Shown here: positions 24,129 to 33,161 of the stretch, one piece after another
How positions within the stretch are numbered: position 1 is the stretch's first letter
Layout of the letters: every line of letters begins with the position of its first letter
NCBI RefSeq assembly: GCF_024181225.1
Contig: NZ_CP051198.1
Span: 1,674,001-1,738,000 of the forward strand
DNA length: 64,000 nucleotides
Reading direction: 5' to 3'
Origin: Treponema sp. OMZ 787
GTDB taxonomy: Bacteria > Spirochaetota > Spirochaetia > Treponematales > Treponemataceae
The notes under the pieces: model-generated
Database searches by the model: none
What the model was told of the DNA's origin: nothing
Seen by the model: the letters and a program-made list of their open reading frames with translations, nothing else
Made by a program: the position numbers and the translations under genes

Positions 24129-25460
24129 TTAAAACACTCCGACAATCCACTCTATCAGCTCCAGATTATACAAAATTATAATCTTATCGGCTGTTCCGCC
24201 TGTAGAGATATTGTTTTTTTCACACCATGCAGAAAATTCGGTAATAGCTCTTTCTTGAGCTGAACCATCCTTGATACTAAGAAGACTGTTAGCTTTGTTT
24301 TGTACTTCAAGTAAGGCCTTTTCCCCCTTACGCTTTATAATTGTAGTGTCGCAGGTGCTTTCAATCATCTTAACAATAATTTTTACAAAGTCCTCGCCTT
24401 CCGAAAAAGTTTTTTTATAGAGGGGAAACCAAACTTGAAAGTGCTCTGCGAAGCCTGAAAGGGCTAAGCCCCTCACTCCCCTGCTCCCTAAATTATTAAA
24501 GGCTTGTAAAGAAGCCGGGGAGCAGGCTTTAAGCTCAAAATCTTTTTTTAATGGAAGAGAAAAGGCTGATATTTCCCTGCTTAAATCGGCAAAGGATTTT
24601 TTTTCTTTTATTATGCGGAAGGTGCAGGCGTTCAAAATAAGAAGCAAAAATAAAGCCCCCTTGTAGGTGTTCACTCCTCCCGTTAAATCGAAGAGGCATT
24701 CTTCTTGTTTTTTTCCGTATTCGCGCAAGGCCTCAAAGGAAGCACAATCTTTTGCACTTAAATTTTTAATTGCATTCCCGATTAGGGGAATACATTCAAG
24801 CATGAGTAAAAAATCCATATCCTTGTGAGAGCCTTGGGAATTTGCCGTAACACAGCCGAAGCCCAAGGGACGGCATAGCTCTGTAAGGAGGGAGCTCTCG
24901 GTTAAATTACCTAAAAGTTCAAAAAGCTCTTTATCGGGAAACTGCCCGTGGTAAGAGGGCTTGCCGTAAGACCAATCTTGATGAACCTTATCTAAGATAA
25001 AATCCATTATTTCTTTTTTGGAATGAGTGCGGCTTCTTGCACAGATAACGGCATCTTTTTCGCACAAAAAACATTTCCGCTTCTGATTATCTTTGGGAAA
25101 ATCGCTGCGCGAAAAAAGTTTTTCTGAATTTAAAACATCAATATCGGCAAGGCGGCCTAAAGCTTCGGTATTTTCAATTTGTATGCTTAAAGCCTTCACT
25201 TCCAAGGGAGGAGAGTTTACAATCAAAAAAAAGATTAGGCCCTCTTCATCGGTATAGGAATGAAAAATTTTGACAGGCTTCATCTTTTTTTTACATTCCA
25301 AAAAAATGCGGTATACAATCCAATTCGATTCGATTGAACCTTTTTTTTCACCCGGAATATTTGCCCTTATCACTACAAGGCTTGAAGACGGAAAACTGTG
25401 TAAAAGCTTTTTTTCAAAAGTATCGGTCTTTTCTCTTTTTTCCAATAAGGATAGGCTCAT
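24129..25460 (-). CDS. citXG: CitX–CitG fusion: citrate lyase prosthetic-group synthesis and transfer
   Basis: The 443-residue protein joins two enzymes. The N-terminal CitX-like part (about residues 1–150) has LGRLADIDVLN and the cysteine/arginine block KRKCFLCEKDAVICARSRTH. It transfers the phosphoribosyl-dephospho-CoA group to the citrate lyase acyl carrier protein. The C-terminal CitG-like part makes the triphosphoribosyl-dephospho-CoA precursor and has SYHGQFPDKELFELLGN, QGSHKDMDFLLM and FDLTGGVNTYKGALF. Such fusions are known. It follows citC by 13 bases. The lyase subunit genes citD, citE and citF are not in this window. Confidence 0.85.
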   Translation of the reverse strand: MSLSLLEKREKTDTFEKKLLHSFPSSSLVVIRANIPGEKKGSIESNWIVYRIFLECKKKMKPVKIFHSYTDEEGLIFFLIVNSPPLEVKALSIQIENTEALGRLADIDVLNSEKLFSRSDFPKDNQKRKCFLCEKDAVICARSRTHSKKEIMDFILDKVHQDWSYGKPSYHGQFPDKELFELLGNLTESSLLTELCRPLGFGCVTANSQGSHKDMDFLLMLECIPLIGNAIKNLSAKDCASFEALREYGKKQEECLFDLTGGVNTYKGALFLLLILNACTFRIIKEKKSFADLSREISAFSLPLKKDFELKACSPASLQAFNNLGSRGVRGLALSGFAEHFQVWFPLYKKTFSEGEDFVKIIVKMIESTCDTTIIKRKGEKALLEVQNKANSLLSIKDGSAQERAITEFSAWCEKNNISTGGTADKIIILYNLELIEWIVGVF

Positions 25461-25473
25461 CTTTTCTCCGGTA

Positions 25474-26493
25474 TTAATTATTTTTTTCTTTTAAAGAACT
25501 TAGAAAATTATATGTCGCTTCCGGTAAAAATGAGCGGACTTCTTCAAGACTGTTATTTTGAAATGCACTTCTTACTTTAGTTGCAGAAATTATTTTGTTG
25601 TTGTGAGTTTTTTTCCTCTCAATTATTTTTACTTCGCATTGGGGCGGGAGTTCTTTTAACAGGGTTTGATTATATATTTCAGTACTCGGATCCAAGGGCT
25701 CTTCTCCCAAAAAACGAATTTTAATATTAAATAGAGGTACAAAATATTTTAAAAATATCCTTGCATCGAGCTGGGTTTGATTTTTGCTAATCAAAGTTTT
25801 TTCTTTTAAAAAATAAGACGGAAAGGTTGCAGAACTTATTAAAAATTGAGATGAAGGAAGCACTATTACATTTTTTAAGTCTTCAGTATTTTTTTTGATA
25901 AGCATAAAGCGGTCTTGAAAAGAAAAAAAACTTTTATCTGTTTCAACCGCAAAAACTAAAAGGCGTTTATCGGTACCGCAATGCTCTAAGGCCTTTTCTA
26001 TTAAGTACCTATGCCCAAGGGTAAAGGGATTTGCATTCATGACGATTGCAGCGTTTTCGGTTTCCCTTATATCGCCGGGGCAAAGGGGAAGAAGTTCATT
26101 TTTTAAAACCTCTTCTATCGTGTTTTCTCCACGATACAATAAGGCAGAATCATCCGATGAGGCTAAGCTTATAAAACCGGCCCCTGTAAAAAATGAAACG
26201 CTTGATCTTTTTGTAAATATAAAAAAAGACTTATAGCCCTCGCCGTAGGCTTCTTTTAAGAGGGCCGAAAGAATTTCATCGGTAAGGCCGATGCCCTTAA
26301 ATTCATTCTTGACGGCAAAGCATTTTAAGATATTTTTTTCCCGCCCGCCGCAGGCGGCCAAATTGTCGGATTCGTCAAAGATGCCGTAAACGCTTTCAAG
26401 AGAATCTGCAATGAGGCCGTTTTCATTTAAAAGAGCTGTAAATTTTTCTTTTTGACTTTTAAGTTCTAAGTTAATTTTTTGTAAATTAGTCAT
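25474..26493 (-). CDS. citC: Citrate lyase ligase CitC
   Basis: CitC acetylates the citrate lyase acyl carrier protein to activate the enzyme. The 339 residues carry an N-terminal GNAT-like domain (KNEFKGIGLTDEILSALLKE). A nucleotidyltransferase domain follows with MNANPFTLGHRYLIEKAL. The C-terminus has the ATKVRSAF motif (ISATKVRSAFQNN), typical of this enzyme. It sits six bases after fumarase beta and before the CitXG fusion, so fumarase and citrate-lyase maturation look cotranscribed. Confidence 0.88.
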   Translation of the reverse strand: MTNLQKINLELKSQKEKFTALLNENGLIADSLESVYGIFDESDNLAACGGREKNILKCFAVKNEFKGIGLTDEILSALLKEAYGEGYKSFFIFTKRSSVSFFTGAGFISLASSDDSALLYRGENTIEEVLKNELLPLCPGDIRETENAAIVMNANPFTLGHRYLIEKALEHCGTDKRLLVFAVETDKSFFSFQDRFMLIKKNTEDLKNVIVLPSSQFLISSATFPSYFLKEKTLISKNQTQLDARIFLKYFVPLFNIKIRFLGEEPLDPSTEIYNQTLLKELPPQCEVKIIERKKTHNNKIISATKVRSAFQNNSLEEVRSFLPEATYNFLSSLKEKNN

Positions 26494-26498
26494 TTAGC

Positions 26499-27062
26499 TT
26501 AGTTGAGGCTTTTTAAATACTCTTCACGGCCCAGCTTGTAAAGGTTATTCCCCTTAGAATCGATGATGCATGTTACGGGGAAGTCTTCAACATAGAGCTT
26601 ACGGACAGCTTCAGCTCCCAAATCTTCATAGCAGATAACCTCAGCCGATTTAATTCGGCTTTTGATTAGGGCGGCAGCTCCTCCGATAGCGGCAAAATAG
26701 CAGGCTCCATGCTCTATTATTTTTGCAACCACCTCATCGTTTCTTTTTCCCTTTCCGACCATGGCCATGAGTCCCTCATCTAAAAGCTGGGGAGTATAGG
26801 CATCCATGCGGTAGCTGGTGGTAGGTCCTGCAGAACCTATGGGCTCTCCGGGCTTTGCAGGGCTCGGTCCTACATAGTACATGACAGCTCCCTTTACATC
26901 TATCGGGAGTTTTTCTCCTTTTTCCAAAAGCTCGCACAAGCGTTTATGAGCTGCGTCGCGCCCTGTATAAATATAACCCGTTAATAAAACGATATCTCCG
27001 GCCTTAACATCTTTTAAATCTTCCCTTGTAAGGGGTGTTGTAAGTTTTTTCATTTCAGACAT
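26499..27062 (-). CDS. Fumarate hydratase class I, beta (C-terminal) subunit
   Basis: This is the smaller subunit of the two-part Fe-S fumarase/tartrate dehydratase family (187 residues). Conserved blocks include GDIVLLTGYIYTGRDAAHKR, YYVGPSPAKPGEPIGSAGPT and ICYEDLGAEAVRKLYVEDFP. Several ATGs are possible. I choose 27060–27062 because GGAGG lies nine bases before it; the frame to 27071 would put the ATG against the SD. It follows the alpha subunit by 15 bases. Fumarate is more likely than tartrate by general context, but substrate is not certain. Confidence 0.88.
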   Translation of the reverse strand: MSEMKKLTTPLTREDLKDVKAGDIVLLTGYIYTGRDAAHKRLCELLEKGEKLPIDVKGAVMYYVGPSPAKPGEPIGSAGPTTSYRMDAYTPQLLDEGLMAMVGKGKRNDEVVAKIIEHGACYFAAIGGAAALIKSRIKSAEVICYEDLGAEAVRKLYVEDFPVTCIIDSKGNNLYKLGREEYLKSLN

Positions 27063-27077
27063 TTTCATCATCCTCCC

Positions 27078-27923
27078 TTATAAAGTAACTTCCTTATGGC
27101 GTGTTGCATGACAGTTTATATTTACACAAATAGGAAGACCTGCAATATGTGTAGGATAGGTTTCAATTAAAACACGCAAAGCTGTAGTCTTTCCGCCGTA
27201 ACCTTGGGGGCCAATTCCTAAGGCATTTACTTTTTCAAGCATTTCTTTTTCTAAATCTGCATAGAAAGGATCGGGGTTATAACTATCCATCGGTCTCATT
27301 AAGGCTTTTTTGGCTATTAAGGTTACCTTATCTACAGTGCCTCCTATTCCGACTCCTACAACAATGGGAGGACAGGGGTTGGGCCCTGCAAGTTCTACAG
27401 TTTCCAATATAAATTTTTTTACCCCCTCAATACCGTCGGAAGGTTTAAGCATTGCAAGGCGGGACATATTCTCGGAGCCGAAGCCCTTGCCTGCAAACAT
27501 AATATGAAGTTTATCGCCGGGAACAATATTATAATGAATTACGGCAGGCGTATTATCCTTTGTGTTTACCCTGTTGTAAACCGGATCGGCAACAACGGAT
27601 TTTCTTAAATATCCTTCAGTGTAGCCCTGCCTTACACCCTCATTGATAGCGTCTTCAATGTAGCCGCCTTCAATGTGTACATCCTGCCCGATCGTAACAA
27701 AGATTACGGCCATTCCCGTATCTTGGCACATGGGCGAATTCGTTCTTTTTGCAATATCGGCGTTTTCTATAATCTGATCGAGAGTATCACGGGCCAGACT
27801 CCATTTTTCGGCTTCCCGCGACATCTTTAAACTTGTTAATACATCTTGCGGAAGATAATAGGCAGCCTCTATGGCCATCCTTTTAACTTCTTCCGTAATT
27901 TTTTTTGCTTCTACAATGTGCAT
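27078..27923 (-). CDS. Fumarate hydratase class I, alpha (N-terminal) subunit
   Basis: The 281-residue Fe-S subunit has the three expected cluster cysteines in SPMCQDTGMAV, GPNPCPPIVVGVGIGG and NINCHATRH. The start is ATG at 27921–27923 (MHIVEAKK). A longer frame using TTG at 27941 would begin inside the hairpin at 27926–27959. No good SD is visible apart from the G-run in that hairpin's 3' arm. The enzyme hydrates fumarate to malate in the cytoplasm and is oxygen-sensitive, fitting an anaerobe. Confidence 0.9.
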   Translation of the reverse strand: MHIVEAKKITEEVKRMAIEAAYYLPQDVLTSLKMSREAEKWSLARDTLDQIIENADIAKRTNSPMCQDTGMAVIFVTIGQDVHIEGGYIEDAINEGVRQGYTEGYLRKSVVADPVYNRVNTKDNTPAVIHYNIVPGDKLHIMFAGKGFGSENMSRLAMLKPSDGIEGVKKFILETVELAGPNPCPPIVVGVGIGGTVDKVTLIAKKALMRPMDSYNPDPFYADLEKEMLEKVNALGIGPQGYGGKTTALRVLIETYPTHIAGLPICVNINCHATRHKEVTL

Positions 27924-27925
27924 AC

Positions 27926-27959
27926 TCAAAAATACCCCCAAAAGTTATTCTTGGGGGTA
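27926..27959 (-). terminator. Hairpin before fumarase alpha: terminator of the preceding gene or leader attenuator
   Basis: On the minus strand TACCCCCAA pairs with the later TTGGGGGTA, followed by TTTTT. It lies between the DUF2259-like gene and the fumarase start and ends two bases before the ATG. This close placement could also hide or expose a ribosome-binding site. Confidence 0.65.
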
Positions 27960-28004
27960 ATTATAGAACATTAAAAGATTACTGTCAATTGATAATGAAT
28001 AGGC

Positions 28005-28676
28005 TTACAGCTTAATTGTCTCCACCATATATCTGATGGAATTTCCTGTTTTATCGTACTGATGTTTTTCGATTACAAAGATGAGGCTTGTGTTTGTATC
28101 ATCGATAATTACTTTTTTAATTGCATAATCGCGCACACCGGATCTCGTTTTACCTTTTTGACCGGCTGACTTTTTTATCTTATTTCCGTTAGGCTTTACA
28201 ATTTCAACTTCAATATAAAAGGATGCTTCTAAATTGGATTTTTTATCCTTGTAGATCATAACCTTATATTCGTCATTGGTTTCAAAGTCTTTAAACATCA
28301 AGGTTGTTTCATTTATTGTAGAATCCGTAGCTGCATAAACGGATCTTCCCTCATTTTTATCGCTTATTTTCCATTTGAGAAGAGAAGGTTTCGCCCTGTC
28401 TAAAAGGCTTAAAAATATATTCTTACTGTCCTTATCGGCTGTCTCTGAGGTAGGGCTTGTTATAAAGCGGCCTGAAGGCAAAAACTTATTTTCTGCTACA
28501 TCTACTCCATAAATTTCTGCATAGGCACGATAGGTCTCATCGGTTAACCCGTATTGTCCGAAAGCAAATTTACTGCCGTCAGGTGAAAAACCCAAATTAA
28601 CAAAGGTAGCAATATCACCTGCAAAAAGAAAAAAAGCACAAAAAATAAAACAAAAAGAAATCAGAGCTTTACGCAT
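28005..28676 (-). CDS. DUF2259-type predicted secreted protein
   Basis: The 223-residue protein has a signal peptide (MRKALISFCFIFCAFFLFAG) followed by NLGFSPDGSKFAFGQYGLTD, the hallmark opening of the DUF2259 secreted family. The remainder is a beta-rich domain without known catalytic residues. Function is unknown. It is divergent from sdaAB and upstream of the fumarase operon, with a terminator-like hairpin between. Confidence 0.8.
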   Translation of the reverse strand: MRKALISFCFIFCAFFLFAGDIATFVNLGFSPDGSKFAFGQYGLTDETYRAYAEIYGVDVAENKFLPSGRFITSPTSETADKDSKNIFLSLLDRAKPSLLKWKISDKNEGRSVYAATDSTINETTLMFKDFETNDEYKVMIYKDKKSNLEASFYIEVEIVKPNGNKIKKSAGQKGKTRSGVRDYAIKKVIIDDTNTSLIFVIEKHQYDKTGNSIRYMVETIKL

Positions 28677-28761
28677 AATTCACCTCTCATCTAGCTAAAG
28701 TATCGGCTTAAAAAAAAAGAACTTAAGAATAGTACAAAAAAACGAATTGGCTTTTTTCATA

Positions 28762-28790
28762 TTGACCTCGATAATTTTTTTTTATATAAT
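28762..28790 (+). promoter_or_regulatory. Promoter giving a near-leaderless sdaAB transcript
   Basis: TTGACC (28762–28767) and TATAAT (28785–28790) are separated by 17 bases. The ATG at 28801 is ten bases after the -10 box, leaving a leader of about four bases and no SD. Confidence 0.75.
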
Positions 28791-28800
28791 ACCGTCCATT

Positions 28801-29463
28801 ATGGATATCTTCGATATTATAGGCCCCATTATGATAGGGCCGTCCAGTTCGCACACGGCTGGAGCCGTAAGAATAGGATATTTAACAAGAGTTCTTCTTG
28901 CAGAGCCGGCTATAAAGGCAAGAGTGTATTTACACGGTTCATTTGCCTATACCTATAAGGGGCACGGCACCGACAGGGCTATAGCTGCCGGTATTATGGG
29001 AATGAAACCGGAAAATGAGCGTATAAGAAGCAGCCTTACCCTTGCAAAAGAGCAAGGTTTGGACATTACCTTTGAACCTATAGACATTCCTAATGCCCAT
29101 CCTAACACTGCCTTAATTGAAGTAACCGGCATTGACGGAAAGGAGCTTTCCGTTCAAGGTTCATCCATAGGCGGAGGAAACATCTTAATTACAAAAATAA
29201 ACGGAAAACCTGTAGAGCTAAGCGGTAAAAATCCTACACTCGTAGTAGAATATCAGGATATTCCAGGAAGAATAGCCGCCATAACAAGTGTAACGGCAAA
29301 ATACAAGATAAATATTTCTCAAATTCATATCGGAAGGGATTACCGAGGAGGAACCGCCACAATGTGCCTTCAAATGGACGGTTTAAGCGTCGGCCCCGAA
29401 TTAAAGGAAGATATTTTAGATATTGATCACATACACAATGTCATTCTAATTCAGCCGGTATAA
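28801..29463 (+). CDS. sdaAB: L-serine dehydratase, beta subunit
   Basis: This 220-residue subunit of the Fe-S L-serine dehydratase helps convert serine to pyruvate and ammonia. It starts MDIFDIIGPIMIGPSSSHTA, the conserved SSSHT-type opening. It ends with an ACT-like domain (VEYQDIPGRIAAITSVTAKY). A longer frame from 28747 would read through the promoter, so 28801 is chosen. It is followed 21 bases later by the alpha subunit. Serine fermentation to pyruvate fits an amino-acid-using treponeme. Confidence 0.93.
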   Translation: MDIFDIIGPIMIGPSSSHTAGAVRIGYLTRVLLAEPAIKARVYLHGSFAYTYKGHGTDRAIAAGIMGMKPENERIRSSLTLAKEQGLDITFEPIDIPNAHPNTALIEVTGIDGKELSVQGSSIGGGNILITKINGKPVELSGKNPTLVVEYQDIPGRIAAITSVTAKYKINISQIHIGRDYRGGTATMCLQMDGLSVGPELKEDILDIDHIHNVILIQPV

Positions 29464-29484
29464 AATTTTAAAAGGGTATAAATC

Positions 29485-30381
29485 ATGAAAACAAAAACAA
29501 TAGACTATAAAAAAATTGAAGACCTTATAAAAAAAGCTTCAGAAAAATCTGTAAGAATTTCGGATATTATTTTGGAAGATCAAAGCACTTCTCTTGAAGA
29601 AAGCAAAGAACATTGTTTCGAAAGAATGCATAAGCATTTAACTGTCATGCTTGAAGCTATCGATAAGGGAACAAACCCTGATATAAGATCGACAAGCGGT
29701 CTTACAGGCGGAGACGCCTATAAAATCTATGAAAGAGCAGAAAACGGCAAGGCTCTCTGCGGCCCTCTCCTTGCAAACGGCATAAGAATGGCAATGGCAG
29801 TTTCGGAATTAAACGCTTCAATGGGAAAGATAGTTGCAGCCCCAACTGCCGGCTCTTGCGGTATCCTTCCCGGAGCAATCGGAGCTGTTCTTAAAACAAA
29901 GGATGTAAAAAAAGAAGATGCCGTTATGTCTCTTTTTACGGCAGGAGCTATAGGCATGGTTATAGCTAATACTGCCTCCATTTCGGGAGCTGAAGGCGGA
30001 TGTCAAGCAGAATGCGGCTCAGCTTCTGCAATGGCAGCAGGTGCCATAGTAGAAATGTGCGGAGGCACCCCTGAAATGGTAGGTCATGCTACAGCCATTG
30101 CAATTAAATGTATCCTAGGCCTTGTCTGCGACCCGGTGGCTGGCTTGGTTGAAGTTCCTTGCGTAAAAAGGAATGCTTCAGGCGTAAGTTTAGCTTTTAC
30201 GGCAGCGGAACTTGCTCTTGCAGGAATTAAAAGTGCTATCCCTGTAGATGAGGTTATAATAGCCATGAAAAAAATAGGGGATTCCATGCCTTCATCCTTG
30301 CGTGAAACAGCAGAAGGCGGCCTTGCCTGCACAGCTACAGGCAAAAGACTCCAAAAAGAAATATTCGGACAAAAATTATAA
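29485..30381 (+). CDS. sdaAA: L-serine dehydratase, alpha subunit
   Basis: The 298-residue catalytic subunit carries the [4Fe-4S] cluster. Cysteine-containing conserved blocks include AAPTAGSCGILPGAIGAV, GAEGGCQAECGSASAMAAGA, LGLVCDPVAGLVEVPCVKRN. The GGC/CGSA and CDP blocks are the expected ligand region. SD-like AAGGGT precedes the ATG. Together with sdaAB it forms the complete anaerobe-type heterodimer. Confidence 0.94.
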   Translation: MKTKTIDYKKIEDLIKKASEKSVRISDIILEDQSTSLEESKEHCFERMHKHLTVMLEAIDKGTNPDIRSTSGLTGGDAYKIYERAENGKALCGPLLANGIRMAMAVSELNASMGKIVAAPTAGSCGILPGAIGAVLKTKDVKKEDAVMSLFTAGAIGMVIANTASISGAEGGCQAECGSASAMAAGAIVEMCGGTPEMVGHATAIAIKCILGLVCDPVAGLVEVPCVKRNASGVSLAFTAAELALAGIKSAIPVDEVIIAMKKIGDSMPSSLRETAEGGLACTATGKRLQKEIFGQKL

Positions 30382-30417
30382 TAAGGATATCTTTAAAAAA
30401 CTTTTTAAGAGTAAAGC

Positions 30418-30861
30418 TTATTTTTCAACCTTCTCAACAATGCAGGTAAGCCCCTCTCGCCTAAGGACTCTTACCCTTGAGCCTTCAGGGATTTCTTCAG
30501 ACATAGAGCGGGCACTCCAAGTTGTACCCTTATACTTTATTCTGCCCTCCTTGTTATGAAAAACAATCTCAACAACATCGGCAAACTCTTCCCCTGCTTT
30601 ATCGCTTTTTTTATCAGAATAAAAAACAGTTCCCTTAAAAATAGGGGTAAATTTTTTACGCAAAAAAATCAAAGAAAGAACTGAAAATAAGACAAATAAA
30701 ATTATCTGTAACCAAAGAGCTTGGTTAACGAAAGGAATCAATGTAACAGCAGAAGTAAAAACAGCTCCAAGGCCGAAAAAGATAATGACAAGACCCGGAA
30801 TTATAAGCTCTAAGCCTATACAAAGCACACCGATCAAAAGCCATATAGACCACCACGCCAT
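30418..30861 (-). CDS. NfeD-family membrane protein
   Basis: The 147-residue protein has three to four transmembrane helices (about residues 3–85). A C-terminal OB-fold domain follows (RIKYKGTTWSARSMSEEIPEGSRVRV). This is the short NfeD architecture, usually a partner of stomatin-like proteins in membrane microdomains. No stomatin gene is adjacent here. The start at 30859–30861 is preceded by GGAGG six bases upstream; the frame to 30873 would begin at that SD. It lies just beyond the rpmE terminator. Confidence 0.85.
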   Translation of the reverse strand: MAWWSIWLLIGVLCIGLELIIPGLVIIFFGLGAVFTSAVTLIPFVNQALWLQIILFVLFSVLSLIFLRKKFTPIFKGTVFYSDKKSDKAGEEFADVVEIVFHNKEGRIKYKGTTWSARSMSEEIPEGSRVRVLRREGLTCIVEKVEK

Positions 30862-30874
30862 AACTACCTCCATA

Positions 30875-30918
30875 AAAACAAAAAAAGCATAAGCACGAGA
30901 AAACCCGTGCTTAGCTTA
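30875..30918 (-). terminator. Rho-independent terminator after rpmE
   Basis: Minus-strand arms containing AAGCACG and CGTGCTT, with flanking AGC(T/A) pairs (30906–30917 and 30886–30897), are followed by a run of seven T residues. It lies ten bases after the rpmE stop. Confidence 0.85.
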
Positions 30919-30927
30919 TAAAGACAA

Positions 30928-31131
30928 TCAGTCTTTGATGTTGTATCGTTTCTTAAAGCGATCAATTCGTCCTGCAGTGTCAACAAGCTTTTGCTTTCCT
31001 GTAAAAAAAGGATGACACTGTGAGCAGATTTCAACCTTGATATCTTTTACTGTGGAACGCGTATTTATTACGTTACCGCAAGCACAAGTAATGGTTGTTT
31101 CTTCATATTTCGGATGAATATCTTTTCTCAT
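30928..31131 (-). CDS. rpmE: 50S ribosomal protein L31 (zinc-binding form)
   Basis: The 67-residue protein starts [20 protein letters not shown]. It has the cysteine pairs CACGN and [12 protein letters not shown] of the zinc-containing L31 form. The start at 31129–31131 has GGGAGG upstream; an upstream in-frame codon at 31164 is unsupported. It follows rho by 36 bases in the same direction, the common rho–rpmE order, and ends at a strong terminator. Confidence 0.95.
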   Translation of the reverse strand: MRKDIHPKYEETTITCACGNVINTRSTVKDIKVEICSQCHPFFTGKQKLVDTAGRIDRFKKRYNIKD

Positions 31132-31167
31132 ACAAACCTCCCAAGGTAGTGTTATAATATACAATAT

Positions 31168-32802
31168 TTAGTCTTTTTGTGCAAGACCGGCATTCATAGA
31201 TTTTAAAAATGCCTCATTATTTTTTGTTTTATTCATTCTATCGATTAGGAATTCGATAATATCGGCATCGTCCATAGAATTTACAAATTTACGCAAAATC
31301 CACATAAGCTGCATTTCTTCTTCGGTCAATAAAAGCTCTTCTTTTCGAGTTCCGGATCGTTTTATATTGATAGCAGGGAATAAGCGGCGGTCTGAAAGTT
31401 TTCTGTCTAAGTTTACTTCCATATTGCCCGTTCCCTTAAATTCTTCAAATATAACCTCATCCATCTTGCTGCCTGTTTCAATAAGAGCTGTTGCAATGAT
31501 GGTCAAACTTCCGCCTTCTTCTATATTTCTTGCAGCACCGAAAAAGCGTTTAGGTTTATGAAGAGAGTTTGAGTCGACACCTCCGGATAGAACCTTACCC
31601 GAAGTAGGCATTGTCTGGTTATAAGCTCTTGCCAAACGGGTAATTGAATCTAAAAGAATAACGACATCCATTTTGTGCTCAACAAGGCGTTTTGCCTTTT
31701 CAAGCACCATTTCGGCAACTTGAACATGGCGGGTTGCCTGCTCATCAAAGGTAGAAGAAATAACTTCGGCATTTACCGTCCTCTCCATATCGGTAACTTC
31801 CTCAGGACGCTCATCTATCAAAAGAACTATAAGATAAACTTCCGGATGATTGGCCTTGATTGCATTGGCTATTTTTTGAAGCATTATGGTTTTTCCGGTT
31901 CGCGGAGGAGCTACAATCAATCCTCTCTGCCCCTTTCCTATAGGGCAAAACAGGTTCATGATTCGGGTAGAAATTTCCTGAGTTGCAGTTTCAAGGTTTA
32001 ACTTTTCTTTAGGATAAAGAGGGGTGAGGTTATCAAAGGGAATGCGGCGTTGAGACTTTGCAGGCTCATCATAGTTGACCGTTTCAACCCTTAAAAGAGC
32101 AAAATACCTTTCACCTTCTTTTGGAGAGCGGATTTGACCGTAAACCGTATCTCCGGTTTTAAGATTAAAAAGCCTTATCTGACTGGGTGAAACATAGACA
32201 TCATCGGTTCCTGTCAAATAGCTGTTTTGAGGCGAACGCAAAAAGCCGTACCCGTCAGGAAGGGTCTCTAAAGAGCCGGAAGCAAAGATAGTGCCTCCCT
32301 GATTGGTATGATTTTTAAGAATATGGTAAATCACATCCTGTTTTTTCATTAATGAAAGCTCATCCTCAGGTACCCCGTATTTTATGGCCATATCCCTTAA
32401 ATCATGCATACGCATCTTTGTAAGATCATTTATTATAATTTTAAAAGAGTTATCGGATGCAGGAGGAACGTCTTCTTTTTCTTCTTCTTGAACATCTTTA
32501 GGTATGCGTTTTTTTGCAGCTGCACCGCTTTTTTTGGTAGGTGCGGTTTCAGCTTCATCCGAAGAGCTTTCTGCTTTTTTTCGTCCTCGAGAACGGACAA
32601 CAACTCTTTTTTCAATAATTTCATCAGATGCATCCCCGTCAATTTGTTCTACGGCAGCCTGAATTTCGTTTGCTTCGGCAGCATTCTCTTCAGCATGAGT
32701 TTCAGAAGGACTAAGACTCACATCCTCATCAGAATTAATCCCCGTATCAAACAAGGTCTCCTCAGAGGTTTGCGGCAAAGTTTTCCTTTTTCTTATTGTC
32801 AT
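31168..32802 (-). CDS. rho: Transcription termination factor Rho
   Basis: Rho is the hexameric RNA helicase that terminates transcription. The 544 residues have an acidic, low-complexity N-terminal extension of about 125 residues, absent from E. coli Rho. They continue with the RNA-binding domain ([20 protein letters not shown]) and the ATPase core with Walker A APPRTGKT. Walker B is [16 protein letters not shown], and the secondary site lies near [19 protein letters not shown]. In the P-loop, Arg replaces the lysine of the usual APPKAGKT, which might affect drug response. SD GGAG precedes the ATG. An approximately 110-nt leader with small hairpins follows its promoter, and Rho genes are often autoregulated there. 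Confidence 0.96.
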   Translation of the reverse strand: MTIRKRKTLPQTSEETLFDTGINSDEDVSLSPSETHAEENAAEANEIQAAVEQIDGDASDEIIEKRVVVRSRGRKKAESSSDEAETAPTKKSGAAAKKRIPKDVQEEEKEDVPPASDNSFKIIINDLTKMRMHDLRDMAIKYGVPEDELSLMKKQDVIYHILKNHTNQGGTIFASGSLETLPDGYGFLRSPQNSYLTGTDDVYVSPSQIRLFNLKTGDTVYGQIRSPKEGERYFALLRVETVNYDEPAKSQRRIPFDNLTPLYPKEKLNLETATQEISTRIMNLFCPIGKGQRGLIVAPPRTGKTIMLQKIANAIKANHPEVYLIVLLIDERPEEVTDMERTVNAEVISSTFDEQATRHVQVAEMVLEKAKRLVEHKMDVVILLDSITRLARAYNQTMPTSGKVLSGGVDSNSLHKPKRFFGAARNIEEGGSLTIIATALIETGSKMDEVIFEEFKGTGNMEVNLDRKLSDRRLFPAINIKRSGTRKEELLLTEEEMQLMWILRKFVNSMDDADIIEFLIDRMNKTKNNEAFLKSMNAGLAQKD

Positions 32803-32917
32803 CGGATTTTTCTCCTATGCTTGTAACTTAACATATCATTCTAAAATTCAGAATCCGTCTCAAGAGACCGAAAAAGATATGTAAAAATGATGAATTGTTA
32901 ATGTTGAATAGATTTTT

Positions 32918-32946
32918 AGTCTAACAAATTTATTTTATTTTGTCAA
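32918..32946 (-). promoter_or_regulatory. Promoter of rho
   Basis: TTGACA (32941–32946) and TAGACT (32918–32923) are separated by 17 bases on the minus strand. The leader to the ATG contains GTCTC/GAGAC and ATTCT/AGAAT hairpins. Confidence 0.75.
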
Positions 32947-32974
32947 GTAAAGCATTGTTAGCTTTAAGATTAAT

Positions 32975-33005
32975 AAAAAAATACCCTCGATCAAATCGAG
33001 GGTAT
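32975..33005 (-). terminator. Rho-independent terminator of tRNA-Glu
   Basis: ATACCCTCGAT pairs with ATCGAGGGTAT around a three-base loop, followed on the minus strand by seven T residues. It starts two bases after the tRNA. Confidence 0.9.
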
Positions 33006-33006
33006 C

Positions 33007-33078
33007 CATCTCCTAGGGGAATTGAACCCCTGTTGTCGGGATGAAAACCCGATGTCCTAACCACTAGACGAAGGAGAC
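33007..33078 (-). tRNA. tRNA-Glu (anticodon TTC)
   Basis: On the minus strand the acceptor stem GTCTCCT pairs with AGGAGAT (33072–33078 and 33008–33014, with one G·U). The anticodon loop GTTTTCATC gives TTC. The T-arm AGGGG-TTCAATT-CCCCT is intact. CCA is not encoded. It has its own promoter and terminator. Confidence 0.96.
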
Positions 33079-33111
33079 ATGGTCAAAAGCACATTGTGCT
33101 GACAAGAATGG

Positions 33112-33140
33112 AATATATCATATTTCTATAATTGTGTCAA
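33112..33140 (-). promoter_or_regulatory. Promoter of tRNA-Glu
   Basis: TTGACA (33135–33140) and TATATT (33112–33117) are separated by 17 bases on the minus strand, 33 bases before the tRNA. Confidence 0.82.
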
Positions 33141-33161
33141 GTAAAATTATAAAAATTCTTT

